In this document: in pieces, positions 31,425 to 41,662 of the stretch | Position numbering within the stretch: position 1 is the first letter of the stretch | How the letters are laid out: the number at the start of each line of letters is the position of its first letter | Assembly (NCBI RefSeq): GCF_935825525.1 | Contig: NZ_CAKXZT010000129.1 | Coordinates: 1-56,348 of the forward strand | Source: Mesorhizobium escarrei | GTDB lineage: Bacteria; Pseudomonadota; Alphaproteobacteria; Rhizobiales; Rhizobiaceae | Length of the DNA stretch: 56,348 nt | Direction of reading: 5' to 3' | The notes under the pieces: model-generated | Database searches by the model: none | What the model was told of the DNA's origin: nothing | The model's input: the letters and a program-made list of their open reading frames with translations, nothing else | Program-made: the position numbers and the translations under genes

Positions 31425-32272
31425 TGGCAGCCGTCGCGCCTGTCCGTCGCCCGAAACGCCGGTCGATACCGGTCGGCCGCATCCTGCTGCTCGGCTTCTT
31501 CCTGGTCTTCGTGTTGTGGCCGCTCTACTGGATGTTCAACACCTCGATCAAGCCGAGCGACGACTATCTCACTGTGCCGCCCGTCTGGTTCCCAACCGCA
31601 CCCACCCTTGTCCACTATGAAGCTGCACTGTTCGCTTATCGCGGCCTCGACGGGCTGATCAACAGCCTGATCATCTCGCTGTCGGCAACGGTGCTCTCGG
31701 CCCTGTTCGGCACGCTGATGGCCTACAGCCTGGCGCGCTACAACACCGGCGGCCAGCATCTGTCGTTCTGGGTGCTGTCGCAGCGCTTCCTGCCGCCCAT
31801 TGGCATCGTGCTGCCGGTGTTCCTGATCTACCGCGGCGTTGGCCTCTACGACACGCATATCGGCCTGATCATCGCCTATACGGTGTTCACGCTGCCGGTG
31901 TCGGTATGGATGATGTTCGCTTATTTCCGCGGCATGCCGAAATCGATGGAGGAGGCGGCCCTTGTCGACGGCTGCACGCGCTGGGAGGCGTTCTGGCGCG
32001 TCGCCGTGCCGCTCGCCGCGCCAGGCATCGTCGCGGCGGCGGTCTTCGCCTTCATCGCCTGCTGGACGGAGTTCTTCTTCGCGTTGATTCTGACCAGCCG
32101 CACTGCTTTCACGCTGCCAACGGTGTTTCGCGCCTTCATCGGTTTCCAGGGCGCGCAATATGGCGAGGCGGCAGCCCTGGCCATCGTCTCCCTCGTGCCG
32201 TCGATCGCGCTGGGGGTACTTGCCCAACGACATCTCGTGCGCGGGCTCACGCTCGGTGCTGTTCGCGGATAG
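31424..32272 (+). CDS. Carbohydrate ABC transporter permease (MalG/UgpE type)
   Basis: The 282-residue permease begins with a basic cytoplasmic leader and a first span at LLLGFFLVFVLWPLYW. It has the MalG-type AYSLARYNTGG and the EAA motif MEEAALVDGCTRWEAFWRVA. The ATG at 31424 overlaps the stop of the partner permease; the much longer frame from 31007 would read through that gene in another phase and is rejected. It forms the second half of the transport channel. Confidence 0.92.
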   Translation: MAAVAPVRRPKRRSIPVGRILLLGFFLVFVLWPLYWMFNTSIKPSDDYLTVPPVWFPTAPTLVHYEAALFAYRGLDGLINSLIISLSATVLSALFGTLMAYSLARYNTGGQHLSFWVLSQRFLPPIGIVLPVFLIYRGVGLYDTHIGLIIAYTVFTLPVSVWMMFAYFRGMPKSMEEAALVDGCTRWEAFWRVAVPLAAPGIVAAAVFAFIACWTEFFFALILTSRTAFTLPTVFRAFIGFQGAQYGEAAALAIVSLVPSIALGVLAQRHLVRGLTLGAVRG

Positions 32273-32283
32273 AAAGGGTCGGC

Positions 32284-33374
<1,091 letters not shown>

Positions 33375-33378
<4 letters not shown>

Positions 33379-35348
33379 CCACGGCAGCATCTCGAGCAAT
33401 CCGCTTGTGTGGGACCGAACAGGTCGATCCGCAGTTGCGGACACTGCGCGCGGGACCCTTGTCGCTCGAGTTTGGCAACGGGGCGATACGCTATGTGCGT
33501 ATCGGCGGGGTCGAGGTTCTGCGCGGGATCTCATTTCTCGTACGCGACGAGAACTGGGGAACCGAAACGCCCGTTCTCGATGACCTCCAGATCGATGAAA
33601 AGCCGGATGCGTTCAGCGTCGCCTACCGTGGAACATGCGCCGGTGCGTGCGGTCGGCTGGTCTACCAGGCGCGGATCGCAGGCGGGAGCGACGGTGCGCT
33701 GTCGTTTGTGGTGGAGGCAGAGCCCGAAACTGACGTGTTGACCAACAGAACCGGCTTCGTCGTGCTGCATCCGATCGAGGGTTTGGCCGGCAAGCCGGTA
33801 AAGGTGCTGCACGAGGACGGTCGCGAAAAACTCTCGCTTTTTCCGGACTACATCGATCCTAGATGTCCGTTCACCGACATTCGCGCGCTTTCGCACGAGA
33901 TCGTCCCTGGAATCTGGGCCACATGCACCATGGAAGGTGACGCCTTTGAGATGGAGGATCAGCGCAATTGGTCCGACGCCTCCTACAAAACCTATGTCCG
34001 TCCCCTGCGTCGCCCGTGGCCGTACAGATTGCCGAAAGGCGAGAAATTCACGCAGGCCGTGCGACTTCAGCTGTTGGGAACGCTCCCTGCCGGGTCTTCC
34101 AAAAACCCCAATCCATCCATCAACCTGACGATCGGCAGAGCCATCGGTCGAGTGCCCCGCATTGGCATCGGCGTCGCTGCCGACGAGGCGAAGCACGCGC
34201 TCGAAGTCCCCGAGCTCATTCGACGATTGGCTCCGCAGTGGATGGTCTGCCAAGTCGATCTCAGGTTCGGGCACGGCCAGGATGAACTTGAAAGTTACAC
34301 GGCCCTGGCACAGTTGACCGGCGCTGGCGTCGTGCTTGAGATCATCACCACCGGCACGCTCGATCCCTTCGGCGAATTGGCGCCTCTCGCGGATGCTGTC
34401 CAAAGCCTCAATCCAGAAGCTGTCTCCGTCTTTCCGGCGCAGGACATGAAGTCGGTGCAGCCGGGAGCACCGTGGCCGGCGATGCCCACCTTCGAGCAAA
34501 ACTACGCCGCCGCCCGCCGGGCTTTCCCCGGGGCGCCGCTGGGCGGCGGCATGGCCGCATACTTCACCGAGCTAAACCGCAAGCGTCCGCCAACCGGAGC
34601 GCTCGACTACGCAACCTTCACCACCTGTCCAAGCGTGCACGCAGCAGATGATGTCTCCGTGATGGAGACGCTTCAGGCTATCCCCCATCTGATCCGCTCT
34701 ACCCGTGCTTTCATGGGCGACCGCTTGCCCCTGCGTATAGGTCCCAGTCAGCTGGGCTGCCGCGAGAACCCCTACGGCAAGTCCACTGCGCCGAATGAAG
34801 CGAACGGTCGCGTCTGTCTGAGCCGCATCGATCCTCGGCAGCGCGGCCTGTTCAATGCGGCTTGGACAGTTGGCTATTTCGCGGCCTGCGCGCGCGAGGG
34901 AATCGAGGCCGTCGCATTCGGCGACTTCACCGGCCCGTTCGGATACGTCCACAGGAAGGCCGATTTCGTGCAGCCGTGGTTTGACGAACAGGATGGCCGG
35001 ATGGTGTATCCCGCTTTCCATGTCATGGCAGGCCTCTCAAAACTCAGCGGGGCCACCCTGCTGTCCGTGGGAACTTCCGGAGCTGACTGCATCGCGGCGA
35101 TCGCGGCCGAAAAAGATGGGCGCACGACGCTGTGGCTCTCGAATCTCACTGCCAAAAAGCAATCCGTGCAGCTTTCGGATACGCCGATCAGCGCCCGCAT
35201 TGCTCTTCTTGCTGCCGACCAGTTCGAGCGGGCGGCAGCCGATCCGAACTTCATGGAAAGTGCCGGAAGACGGTTGCATGACCAATTCATCTCTCTTGAC
35301 GCCTACGCCGTGGCGCGAGTCGATCTCCACCGTTCGTCTTCGACATAG
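33375..35348 (+). CDS. Large putative sugar-lactone hydrolase (D-apionate-lactonase-like)
   Basis: The 657-residue cytoplasmic protein has three parts. The N-terminal beta-rich part has RYVRIGGVEVLRGISFLVRD. A central TIM-barrel-like part has IGIGVAADE, VCQVDLRFGHG and GGGMAAYFTELNRKRP. The C-terminal beta domain has TTLWLSNLTAKKQSVQLS. Order and motifs recall D-apionate lactonase (ApnL), but this is from memory and not an alignment; a glycoside-hydrolase-like role is the alternative. No signal peptide is visible. The start is a TTG at 33375 that overlaps the ATPase stop. As last gene of the transporter operon it should act on the imported compound before the aldolase step. Confidence 0.6.
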
Positions 35349-35375
35349 CCCGGTGGACGGTAGATTGGTGGGGTC

Positions 35376-35390
35376 GCGCGTTCAACGCGC
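35376..35390. other. Short perfect palindrome after the lactonase-like gene
   Basis: GCGCGTTCAACGCGC is a 7+1+7 inverted repeat 27 bases past the stop at 35348. With a one-base loop it is a poor terminator, so a protein-binding site is as likely. The remaining gap to 35576 shows nothing else. Confidence 0.35.
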
Positions 35391-35575
35391 CGAGGGGATC
35401 CCGCTTCCGGCGCACCCCGCCGGGTTTGATCGGCGCTCCATCGGAATAGCGCCACACTTGTTACTCCCACTGGTCGTTTTCCGATGCCAGACTATCTCAG
35501 ACCCAAGAACGAGCGATGAGCAGCGAACGAGCCGCGCTTCAGCGACGAGGCGCGCGCCCAGATCAGGAGGAAGCC

Positions 35576-36364
35576 ATGACTTCAGCAGCCGAGAGCGGAC
35601 GCAAAAGCGGACAGACTGCCATGCGCACACCACCGGTGGTATCGCCGCAGGAGTGGGAAGCGGCCCACGAGCAGCTGCTCGTGAAGGAAAAGGCCCAGAC
35701 CCGCGCCCGTGACGCGCTGGCCGCCGAGCGGCGGCGGATGCCGTGGATGGCGGTGGAGAAGAATTATGCGTTCGAGGGGCCTGACGGGAAGGTGAGCCTG
35801 CTCGACCTGTTCGACGGTCGGCGTCAGCTGATCGTCTACCGCGCCTTCTTCGAGCCGGGCGTGTTCGGCTGGCCCGACCATGCCTGCCGCGGCTGCTCGA
35901 TGGTGGCCGACCAGGTCGCCCACCTTGCCCATCTGCACGCCCGTGACACCACTCTCGTCTTCGTCTCGCGTGCGCCTCAGGCTGACATCGCGCGGTTGAA
36001 GGCGCGGATGGGCTGGGAGATACCATGGTTCACCCTAACCGATAGCTTCGACGCCGACTTCGGCGTCGACGAGTGGCACGGCCACAACGTGTTCATCCGC
36101 GACGGCGACCGCGTGTTCCGCACCTACTTCATCAACAACCGCGGCGACGAGCAGATGGGCGGCACCTGGAACTATCTCGACATCACGCCGCTGGGCCGGC
36201 AGGAGGTCTGGGAGGACTCGCCCGAGGGCTATCCCCAGACCCCGACCTACAAGTGGTGGAACTGGCACGACAGCTACGCCGCGGATCCGGCAGCCGACAA
36301 GAAGTGGGCCGAGGTGTCGGAGGCCGGAGAGGCGGCGTTCCGGGAGGCGAGCACGAAACAATGA
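35576..36364 (+). CDS. DUF899-family thioredoxin-like protein
   Basis: The 262-residue protein has the DUF899 pattern: EWEAAHEQLLVKEKAQTRAR near the N-terminus, then the thioredoxin-fold segment RRQLIVYRAFFEPG, and HACRGCSMVADQVAH with a CxxC pair at the redox position. WFTLTDSFDADFGV and a C-terminal Trp-rich YKWWNWHDSY follow. The function of the family is unknown; a peroxiredoxin-like redox role is often proposed. The ATG at 35576 has a strong CAGGAGGAA site, whereas the longer frame from 35516 has none. Confidence 0.85.
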   Translation: MTSAAESGRKSGQTAMRTPPVVSPQEWEAAHEQLLVKEKAQTRARDALAAERRRMPWMAVEKNYAFEGPDGKVSLLDLFDGRRQLIVYRAFFEPGVFGWPDHACRGCSMVADQVAHLAHLHARDTTLVFVSRAPQADIARLKARMGWEIPWFTLTDSFDADFGVDEWHGHNVFIRDGDRVFRTYFINNRGDEQMGGTWNYLDITPLGRQEVWEDSPEGYPQTPTYKWWNWHDSYAADPAADKKWAEVSEAGEAAFREASTKQ

Positions 36365-36441
36365 GCCAGACCTTCCGGTGGGTCAGACGGGCGGCGACGG
36401 TCGGTCTGAGCCGCCGCGACCGCCGCGCGCTCCCTGAGTGA
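36361..36441 (+). CDS. 26-codon ORF overlapping the DUF899 stop, doubtful
   Basis: An ATG overlaps the DUF899 stop (ATGA) and opens 26 codons of Arg-rich sequence (MSQTFRWVRRAATVGLSRRD). The overlap suggests translational coupling, so this could be the remaining head of a lost second gene. The composition is equally consistent with chance in GC-rich DNA. The gap from 36442 to 36661 holds nothing I can name. Confidence 0.2.
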   Translation: MSQTFRWVRRAATVGLSRRDRRALPE

Positions 36442-36661
36442 GTGTCAGTTTAGTCCCGTCTTGCGAATACCGGGCGAACCCTTCCCGCCCGGTTCCAGCG
36501 CGCGCTTCCGCCTCGCCGAAGTCGAGCTGCGGCATTTTTGGCGACATCTTTCGGGATCGGCTCGATGAGACCCCAGCAAATTGGATGCACGCATTCGGCT
36601 GGGACAAACCCGCTGGAAGCGGCGACGATCGCTTGCAGGGCTCAGATCGCTCCGCCGCTGT

Positions 36662-38683
36662 TTATGCGGACTTGACGACCGAAAATGGGCGTTTGTAGGT
36701 GATCGGTCTCGTCCGGAAACTCGCGGCGGGAGCAGGACGGCCGACGTGAAAGCCCTGGATTTTATCTATGTCAAATTCGCGTATAAGGGCCAGCTGCTCG
36801 TCGGTTTCCACGCCCTCGACCAGGATTTTATGGCCGCGATTTCGCACCAGGGCAATAATGTCTTGCAGCATCGCCTTGCCCCTTGGGGTGCCGCAGTCAT
36901 GCAGAAACGAGCGATCGATCTTCACCGTATCGAAATCGATGAGACGAAGCCATGAGAGGCCCGCGAAGCCCGTCCCGAAGTCATCAAGCCATACTCTGAC
37001 CCCCAGCAGCTTCAGGTCGCTGATGCAGCGCAGAATGTCGGAATGCATCTCCATCTCCAGCCCTTCGGTGATTTCGAGGGCCAGCCTGCTGCCGGCGACG
37101 CCGGTCTCGCTCAAAATCGTCGCAACCGAAGCTGCGAAGCCGGGCGTCTTGAGCTGAATTGGAGAGACGTTGACGCTGACCACACGGACATGATCGTCCG
37201 CCAGGAGCTCGTTGCACACTGTCCTTATGGCCCAGCGCCCGAGTTCCAGGATCGCCCCAGTTCGTTCCGCAACAGGAATGAACAGGCTCGGCGGAACCGA
37301 TGTACCGTCCAGCATTTTGAGGCGCATCAGAGCCTCGACGGCTTCTACTCGGCCGGACGCCACATTCTGGATCGGCTGATAGACGAGTGAAACGAGATCC
37401 TGGCCGATCGCGATCTTCAGCAAAGCCGCAATATTCTCGCTCTCGTCACTGCTCTGGGGATCGTTTGGATCGAACAGCCAGGTACAATTGCGTCCGCCTG
37501 CTTTTGCCAAATAGAGCGCACGGTCGGCCTCGTGGATGATTTTCTCCAGCTTGGCGCCGGTCTGCGGCCTGGTGAAGGCAGCGCCAACGCTCACCGTCAC
37601 CACCGAGGTGCCGTCCCTGCGCTGCTGGTGGGGAAGCGCGAGGTTCTCCACCGTGCTTCGAATGGCTTCCGCAAGACCTGCGACCTGTTCCCTTTTCTCC
37701 ATGCGAGCCAGAACAATGAATTCTTCCCCGCCGTAGCGGCCGATTGAGCCATTGTGCTGCGTGATCATTTCGGCGAGGGCATTGGCGACACGTATCAGGC
37801 AGCGGTCGCCTTCCTGATGTCCGTAATAGTCGTTGAACCTTTTGAAGAAGTCCACGTCGATGAGGATCGCCACAAAACCGCTGCCATGCCTTTGCCAGTC
37901 GCTCCAGTAGTCGCGCAGCTTCTCGTCGATCGCGCGCCGGTTCTCCAGGCCCGTAAGCGGATCGGTTCTCGACAGGCTCAACAGCGCCTGTCCGCGCTCG
38001 GTGGCTTCCTTGTGCTGGATCTTGGCTTCGAGGGCATTCAGGAAGACATTGTAACGTTCCTCGTTCAGCTTCCAGTTTACGTAGGATGTAAATGTGAAGC
38101 ACGATATGTAGAAAGTTCCAAATACCATTTTGTACGTTAATGTGGAAGGCACGAAATAGTTAACAATGTACAATATTACCAAAATTATACTTGAAGTTAC
38201 AATAGATAGGCTGAATTTAAACGTGAAAAATAGATTGGCGCTCATCATAAAGATGGTGCCGAAGACCATATAATAAGAGACGGTTTCCTTGTCCGCGCCC
38301 ATAACCGCTGGCGACAACCAGCCGACATAGCCAAAGATGATGGCTGCGGCGCAAGTCACGTCAATCCATTCCGTGGCGACCCCCCGGCGAAGTTGTGCTT
38401 CCAGGGTAACCAGAGCGGTCACTCCGACGGCGAAGCGTGCCATGATCGTATAGAGCGCGACATCCGGAATCAGCAGCAGATCCGTTGCCGAAAACATGAG
38501 ATAGATGGCAACGGCGATCCAAAGGCCCGGCCTGGCATCCATTCTTCGCTTCGCCTGGCCTTCCTCTCGGTAGAGATTGCGGAGCTCGTCTGACCGCGGC
38601 TGGTAGCGCGGCCCAAGCGGTTCCGCATGGGCCATATCGGCCAATGCGGATGACGCGTATTCGTTCGTCACCCTAAGCCCCAT
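36662..38683 (-). CDS. Membrane-bound GGDEF-EAL cyclic-di-GMP protein
   Basis: The 673-residue protein has about five to six membrane spans (about 54-200), then a GGDEF domain with intact YGGEEF (about 318-322). An EAL domain follows with EALMRL (450-452), Gln in VYQPI, and WLDDFGTGFAGLSWLR. Both catalytic centres look intact, so it may make or degrade cyclic di-GMP. The ATG at 38681-38683 lies at the edge of a small hairpin; other in-frame starts are a TTG at 38776 and the ATG at 38635, and none has a strong ribosome site. A run of about 150 bases in the membrane part (about 38100-38250) is far more AT-rich than the rest. It is divergent from a PhcB-like methyltransferase gene. Confidence 0.88.
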   Translation of the reverse strand: MGLRVTNEYASSALADMAHAEPLGPRYQPRSDELRNLYREEGQAKRRMDARPGLWIAVAIYLMFSATDLLLIPDVALYTIMARFAVGVTALVTLEAQLRRGVATEWIDVTCAAAIIFGYVGWLSPAVMGADKETVSYYMVFGTIFMMSANLFFTFKFSLSIVTSSIILVILYIVNYFVPSTLTYKMVFGTFYISCFTFTSYVNWKLNEERYNVFLNALEAKIQHKEATERGQALLSLSRTDPLTGLENRRAIDEKLRDYWSDWQRHGSGFVAILIDVDFFKRFNDYYGHQEGDRCLIRVANALAEMITQHNGSIGRYGGEEFIVLARMEKREQVAGLAEAIRSTVENLALPHQQRRDGTSVVTVSVGAAFTRPQTGAKLEKIIHEADRALYLAKAGGRNCTWLFDPNDPQSSDESENIAALLKIAIGQDLVSLVYQPIQNVASGRVEAVEALMRLKMLDGTSVPPSLFIPVAERTGAILELGRWAIRTVCNELLADDHVRVVSVNVSPIQLKTPGFAASVATILSETGVAGSRLALEITEGLEMEMHSDILRCISDLKLLGVRVWLDDFGTGFAGLSWLRLIDFDTVKIDRSFLHDCGTPRGKAMLQDIIALVRNRGHKILVEGVETDEQLALIREFDIDKIQGFHVGRPAPAASFRTRPITYKRPFSVVKSA

Positions 38684-38696
38684 TTGAACGGGGCTT
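38675..38696 (-). promoter_or_regulatory. Hairpin containing the probable start codon of the GGDEF-EAL gene
   Basis: Bases 38675-38681 and 38690-38696 are perfect 7-base complements (AAGCCCC/GGGGCTT) with an 8-base loop. The ATG at 38681-38683 sits at the loop-stem junction. Folding in the mRNA could limit initiation. Confidence 0.4.
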
Positions 38697-38886
38697 TGTA
38701 TCCCGAACTCATTTCTAGCTTCTGCCCCCACGCCGGCCGACTCCTCAGGCGCGACAGCGATTGCGGCGCCTCGCAAGCAATATGCAGTCGCGCATATAGG
38801 TTTGCGTTAACTCGTATCTGGAATCCGACCCGCAAGGCGTCCAAAAAACCAGCATGGTTGGCGGGAATTTAACGACACCGCTAAAA

Positions 38887-38946
38887 TGCCAAGGATGTGT
38901 CTTGGCAAAGATAAAATTTTAGGCAATATCTAACTATATCTAGTTA
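38887..38946. promoter_or_regulatory. AT-rich divergent regulatory region with two palindromes
   Basis: TGCCAAG-N7-CTTGGCA (38887-38907) and TAACTA-TATC-TAGTTA (38931-38946) are both perfect inverted repeats in the AT-rich gap between the GGDEF-EAL and methyltransferase genes. The second lies 22 bases before the methyltransferase start. They look like operators, but the binding protein is unknown. Confidence 0.6.
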
Positions 38947-38968
38947 ATTGTGATTATGGAGTTGTGCG

Positions 38969-40003
38969 GTGGCCACCATCCTCGATGGCAAAAGTCTGAT
39001 TACTGCCGAGACGATCGCCGCCAGTCTTCCTCGAAAAAATATCGAGCCTCATAGCGAAGCGTTCGAAACCGCCCGCGTAGAGCTTGCGCTCATTCTCCAC
39101 GCGACACACCAGCAAATCGAGAAGCGAAAGGATCCCGCGGAGATCATTCGCCGCCTGATGTCGTACCTCGAGGCAACGCGTTCCAAGGTTCATCCGGACG
39201 TCTGGCAGGCATTGATACCGGTCGTGCAGAACCACCCGGTCCTGGAGTACTTTCTCGAGGATCCGCTCACGCGGTGGTCCCATAGCAAGCCCAGAGGTTA
39301 TTCCGGCGATGCGCAGTTGCTCGACTACATCTATTGCGATCCGCACGTGGCCGAGAGCGTGGAAAACGCTTCGGAGATCGGCAAGGCGCTCTATAGCCAT
39401 ACCAAGGATGTGCCGTCGTGCGTCGCGGCCCGGGAACGACGCGATCTTTTAACCCGATATGTCGATGAGATTGCGACCAGGAATGGACCGGAAGCCGAGG
39501 TCCTGGCGATTGCGGCCGGCCATTTAAGGGAGGCCAATTGCTCGGCCGCCTTGAAGGAGGGCCGTCTCAAGCGCTGGGTTGCGCTCGATCAGGATCCGCA
39601 GAGCGTTGGATTGATCACCCGCGACTTCCAGGGGACCGCGGTAGAGGCCATCGACGGCTCGGTACGAACCGTGCTCACAAGAGGCCACAAGCTTGGCTCG
39701 TTCGATCTCATCTACGCCTCCGGGCTTTACGACTACCTTGTGCACAAGGTCGCCGTGAAGCTCACGAAAACCTGCCTGCAGATGTTGAAGCCGAACGGGA
39801 CATTCCTCTTTGCGAACTACGCAGAGGGCAACCCCGACGCCGGCTACCGGGAGACGTTCATGAACTGGGTGTTGCTGCTGCGGTCGGAGGCCGATATGTG
39901 GAACATCATCAATGCCAGCGTCGACCGCAACACCGTCGAGGCGCAGGTGTTCTTTGGCGAGAATCGCAACGTCCTGTACGGCGTCATCAAAAAGCGCGGC
40001 TAG
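38969..40003 (+). CDS. Class I SAM-dependent methyltransferase, PhcB-like
   Basis: The 344-residue protein has an N-terminal helical region and KPRGYSGDAQLLDYIY near residue 110, a segment I associate with proteins annotated as extracellular-factor (3-hydroxypalmitate methyl ester) synthases of the PhcB type. The Rossmann methyltransferase core follows: VLAIAAGHLREA in place of the usual E/DxGxGxG, WVALDQDPQSVGL, FDLIYASGLYDYL and LKPNGTFLFANY. It starts with GTG at 38969, nine bases after GGAG. Methylation of a fatty-acid-derived signal is a hypothesis only. The gap to 40065 has a GGCTGC/GCAGCC inverted repeat that may end transcription from both sides. Confidence 0.8.
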   Translation: MATILDGKSLITAETIAASLPRKNIEPHSEAFETARVELALILHATHQQIEKRKDPAEIIRRLMSYLEATRSKVHPDVWQALIPVVQNHPVLEYFLEDPLTRWSHSKPRGYSGDAQLLDYIYCDPHVAESVENASEIGKALYSHTKDVPSCVAARERRDLLTRYVDEIATRNGPEAEVLAIAAGHLREANCSAALKEGRLKRWVALDQDPQSVGLITRDFQGTAVEAIDGSVRTVLTRGHKLGSFDLIYASGLYDYLVHKVAVKLTKTCLQMLKPNGTFLFANYAEGNPDAGYRETFMNWVLLLRSEADMWNIINASVDRNTVEAQVFFGENRNVLYGVIKKRG

Positions 40004-40065
40004 CGACCGCATTGGGCTGCAAGGTTGCCGGCGGTTGGCGGCAGCCGGTCTGATTGCGTTTTGAC

Positions 40066-40986
40066 CTAATCTTCGAACGCTGCCCTTAACGTCTCGAATG
40101 GCGCCAGCGCGCCGCGCACCTGGACGACGGCCGCGGCGACGCGATGCGCGCGCAGCACCGCGTCGGTCGGGGCATGGCCGGCAAGCCGGGCGGCGAGATA
40201 GGCGCCATTGAAGGAATCGCCGGCGCCGGTCGTGTCGACCGGGGCGGCGACATGCACGGCCGGAACGGGTTGCAGGGTGCCGTTTGCGGCGATCAGCGCC
40301 GGCTCCTCGCCGTTCTTGACGACGACTTCGCCGACCAGCTTTCCCAGTCGTTCCGCGGTTTTCTGCGGCGCTGCGTCGCCGAACAGCATCTGCTCGTCGG
40401 GAAAGGTCGGCAGCGCGATGTCAGTGACTGCCAGCGCATCGAGGATCGCGGTCTGTGCTTCCTCACGCCGGCGCCACAGCCGCGGCCGATAATTGGGATC
40501 GAAGGCGACAAGCGAGCCGGTGGCGCGCGCCTTGGCCACCGCCGCCAAAAGTGTCTTGTGCGCGGCGTGATCGAGAATTGCCAAAGTGATTCCGGAAAAG
40601 TAAACAAGCGACTGATTTTCAAGGCTTTTCTCCAGAGCGGCCGCGTCGGAGGCAAGCTGCCTCGCGGCTGCATCGCCGCGCCAGTAGGTGAAGGAGCGTT
40701 CGGCGCCGGTCAGCGTGATTGCATAGAGGCCAGGCCGGGCGTCTGGTATAATCGGGCTGGCGCCGATGCCGATGCCGTTTTGCGCGAAGAAATCGATCTG
40801 GTCGCGCGAGAACGGGTCGTCGCCGAAGGCCGACACATAGGTGGCCGGCCGGTCGCCGCTCAGCGCATGCAGCGCCCAGAGCGTATTGAACGTGTCGCCG
40901 CCAAAGCCCATGCGCCAGTTCGGCCCGGCCTGGCCTGAAAGCTCGAGCATGCATTCACCGATCGATGCGACGCCGTTTCCTGCCAT
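40066..40986 (-). CDS. 2-keto-3-deoxygluconate-type sugar kinase (PfkB family)
   Basis: The 306-residue PfkB kinase has N-terminal VASIGECMLELSG, substrate-site GGDTFNTLWAL, LVAFDPNYRPRLW, and the C-terminal signature DTTGAGDSFNGAYLAARL with the catalytic Asp. The FDPNYRPRLW and GECMLEL forms are typical of KdgK, which phosphorylates 2-keto-3-deoxygluconate. It stands alone; the aldolase operon at 26-35 kb uses a different type of cleavage and need not be linked. Upstream lies a 10-bp perfect inverted repeat at 41001-41050. Confidence 0.85.
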   Translation of the reverse strand: MAGNGVASIGECMLELSGQAGPNWRMGFGGDTFNTLWALHALSGDRPATYVSAFGDDPFSRDQIDFFAQNGIGIGASPIIPDARPGLYAITLTGAERSFTYWRGDAAARQLASDAAALEKSLENQSLVYFSGITLAILDHAAHKTLLAAVAKARATGSLVAFDPNYRPRLWRRREEAQTAILDALAVTDIALPTFPDEQMLFGDAAPQKTAERLGKLVGEVVVKNGEEPALIAANGTLQPVPAVHVAAPVDTTGAGDSFNGAYLAARLAGHAPTDAVLRAHRVAAAVVQVRGALAPFETLRAAFED

Positions 40987-41000
40987 GTATCTCTCTCCTG

Positions 41001-41050
41001 GTGCATGTCGCCCACAGCTTGCGCGGCGGTTTTAGGATAACGACATGCAC
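41001..41050. promoter_or_regulatory. 10-bp inverted repeat upstream of the sugar kinase gene
   Basis: GTGCATGTCG (41001-41010) and CGACATGCAC (41041-41050) are perfect complements 30 bases apart, starting 15 bases before the kinase start codon on the minus strand. The spacing (40 bases centre to centre) fits two operator half-sites or a long hairpin in the leader RNA. Confidence 0.55.
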
Positions 41051-41197
41051 AAAACCAAAGACCCGGTGCTGTAGCTTTTTGCGAGCGGCAGCGCCATGCT
41101 TGGCGTCAGCGGATTTTTACACCAGCGGCGTTTTCTCAGCTGCGCTGCGGGACGCGATCTGCCCAGCGGGACGTTATTTCCTGGAAGAGGAACCGGT

Positions 41198-41662
41198 TTG
41201 GCATCGTTATGGCGCTACGTTCTGGCAGGTGTTGGTCTGGCTGCCTTGCTGGCCGGTATTCTCGCCGCCGTCTATCTGACCGCGCCGCAAGCGCCTCGAC
41301 TTGCCGGTTCCGAGATGGCCGGCTCCGAGATTGCCCGTTCGAAAAAGACGGCGAACGGTCTGTTCGTAGCCAGTTTCGAGCCGGAGCGGGGTGTTGTCCG
41401 TCAAGGCGAGCTGCAATCCTGGCTGCTGACCCTGAGGACAAAGGCGGGAACCCCGGTGGAGGGCGCTGCGATCACGATTTCCGGCGGCATGCCGCAGCAC
41501 AGGCACGGTCTGCCGACCAGCCCGCAGGCAACCGATTATCTGGGCGATGGCCGCTATCGCATCGGCGGAGTAAAATTCACAATGAGCGGATTGTGGCAGC
41601 TGCATTTCGCCATTTCCGCGGCGGCCGGATCAGACACGGTGGTCTTCAATGTGTTGCTCTGA
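41198..41662 (+). CDS. Membrane-anchored YtkA-like periplasmic protein
   Basis: The 154-residue protein has one N-terminal span (LAGVGLAALLAGILAAVYL). A beta-sandwich domain of the YtkA/FixH type follows: GELQSWLLTLRTKAGTPV, a His-containing GMPQHRHGLPT and MSGLWQLHFAI. Related domains bind copper or assist respiratory proteins. I prefer the TTG at 41198, eight bases after GAAGAGG, over the ATG at 41096, whose extra 34 residues look non-coding. Its 3' end overlaps the di-haem peroxidase gene by 14 bases. Confidence 0.65.
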   Translation: MASLWRYVLAGVGLAALLAGILAAVYLTAPQAPRLAGSEMAGSEIARSKKTANGLFVASFEPERGVVRQGELQSWLLTLRTKAGTPVEGAAITISGGMPQHRHGLPTSPQATDYLGDGRYRIGGVKFTMSGLWQLHFAISAAAGSDTVVFNVLL

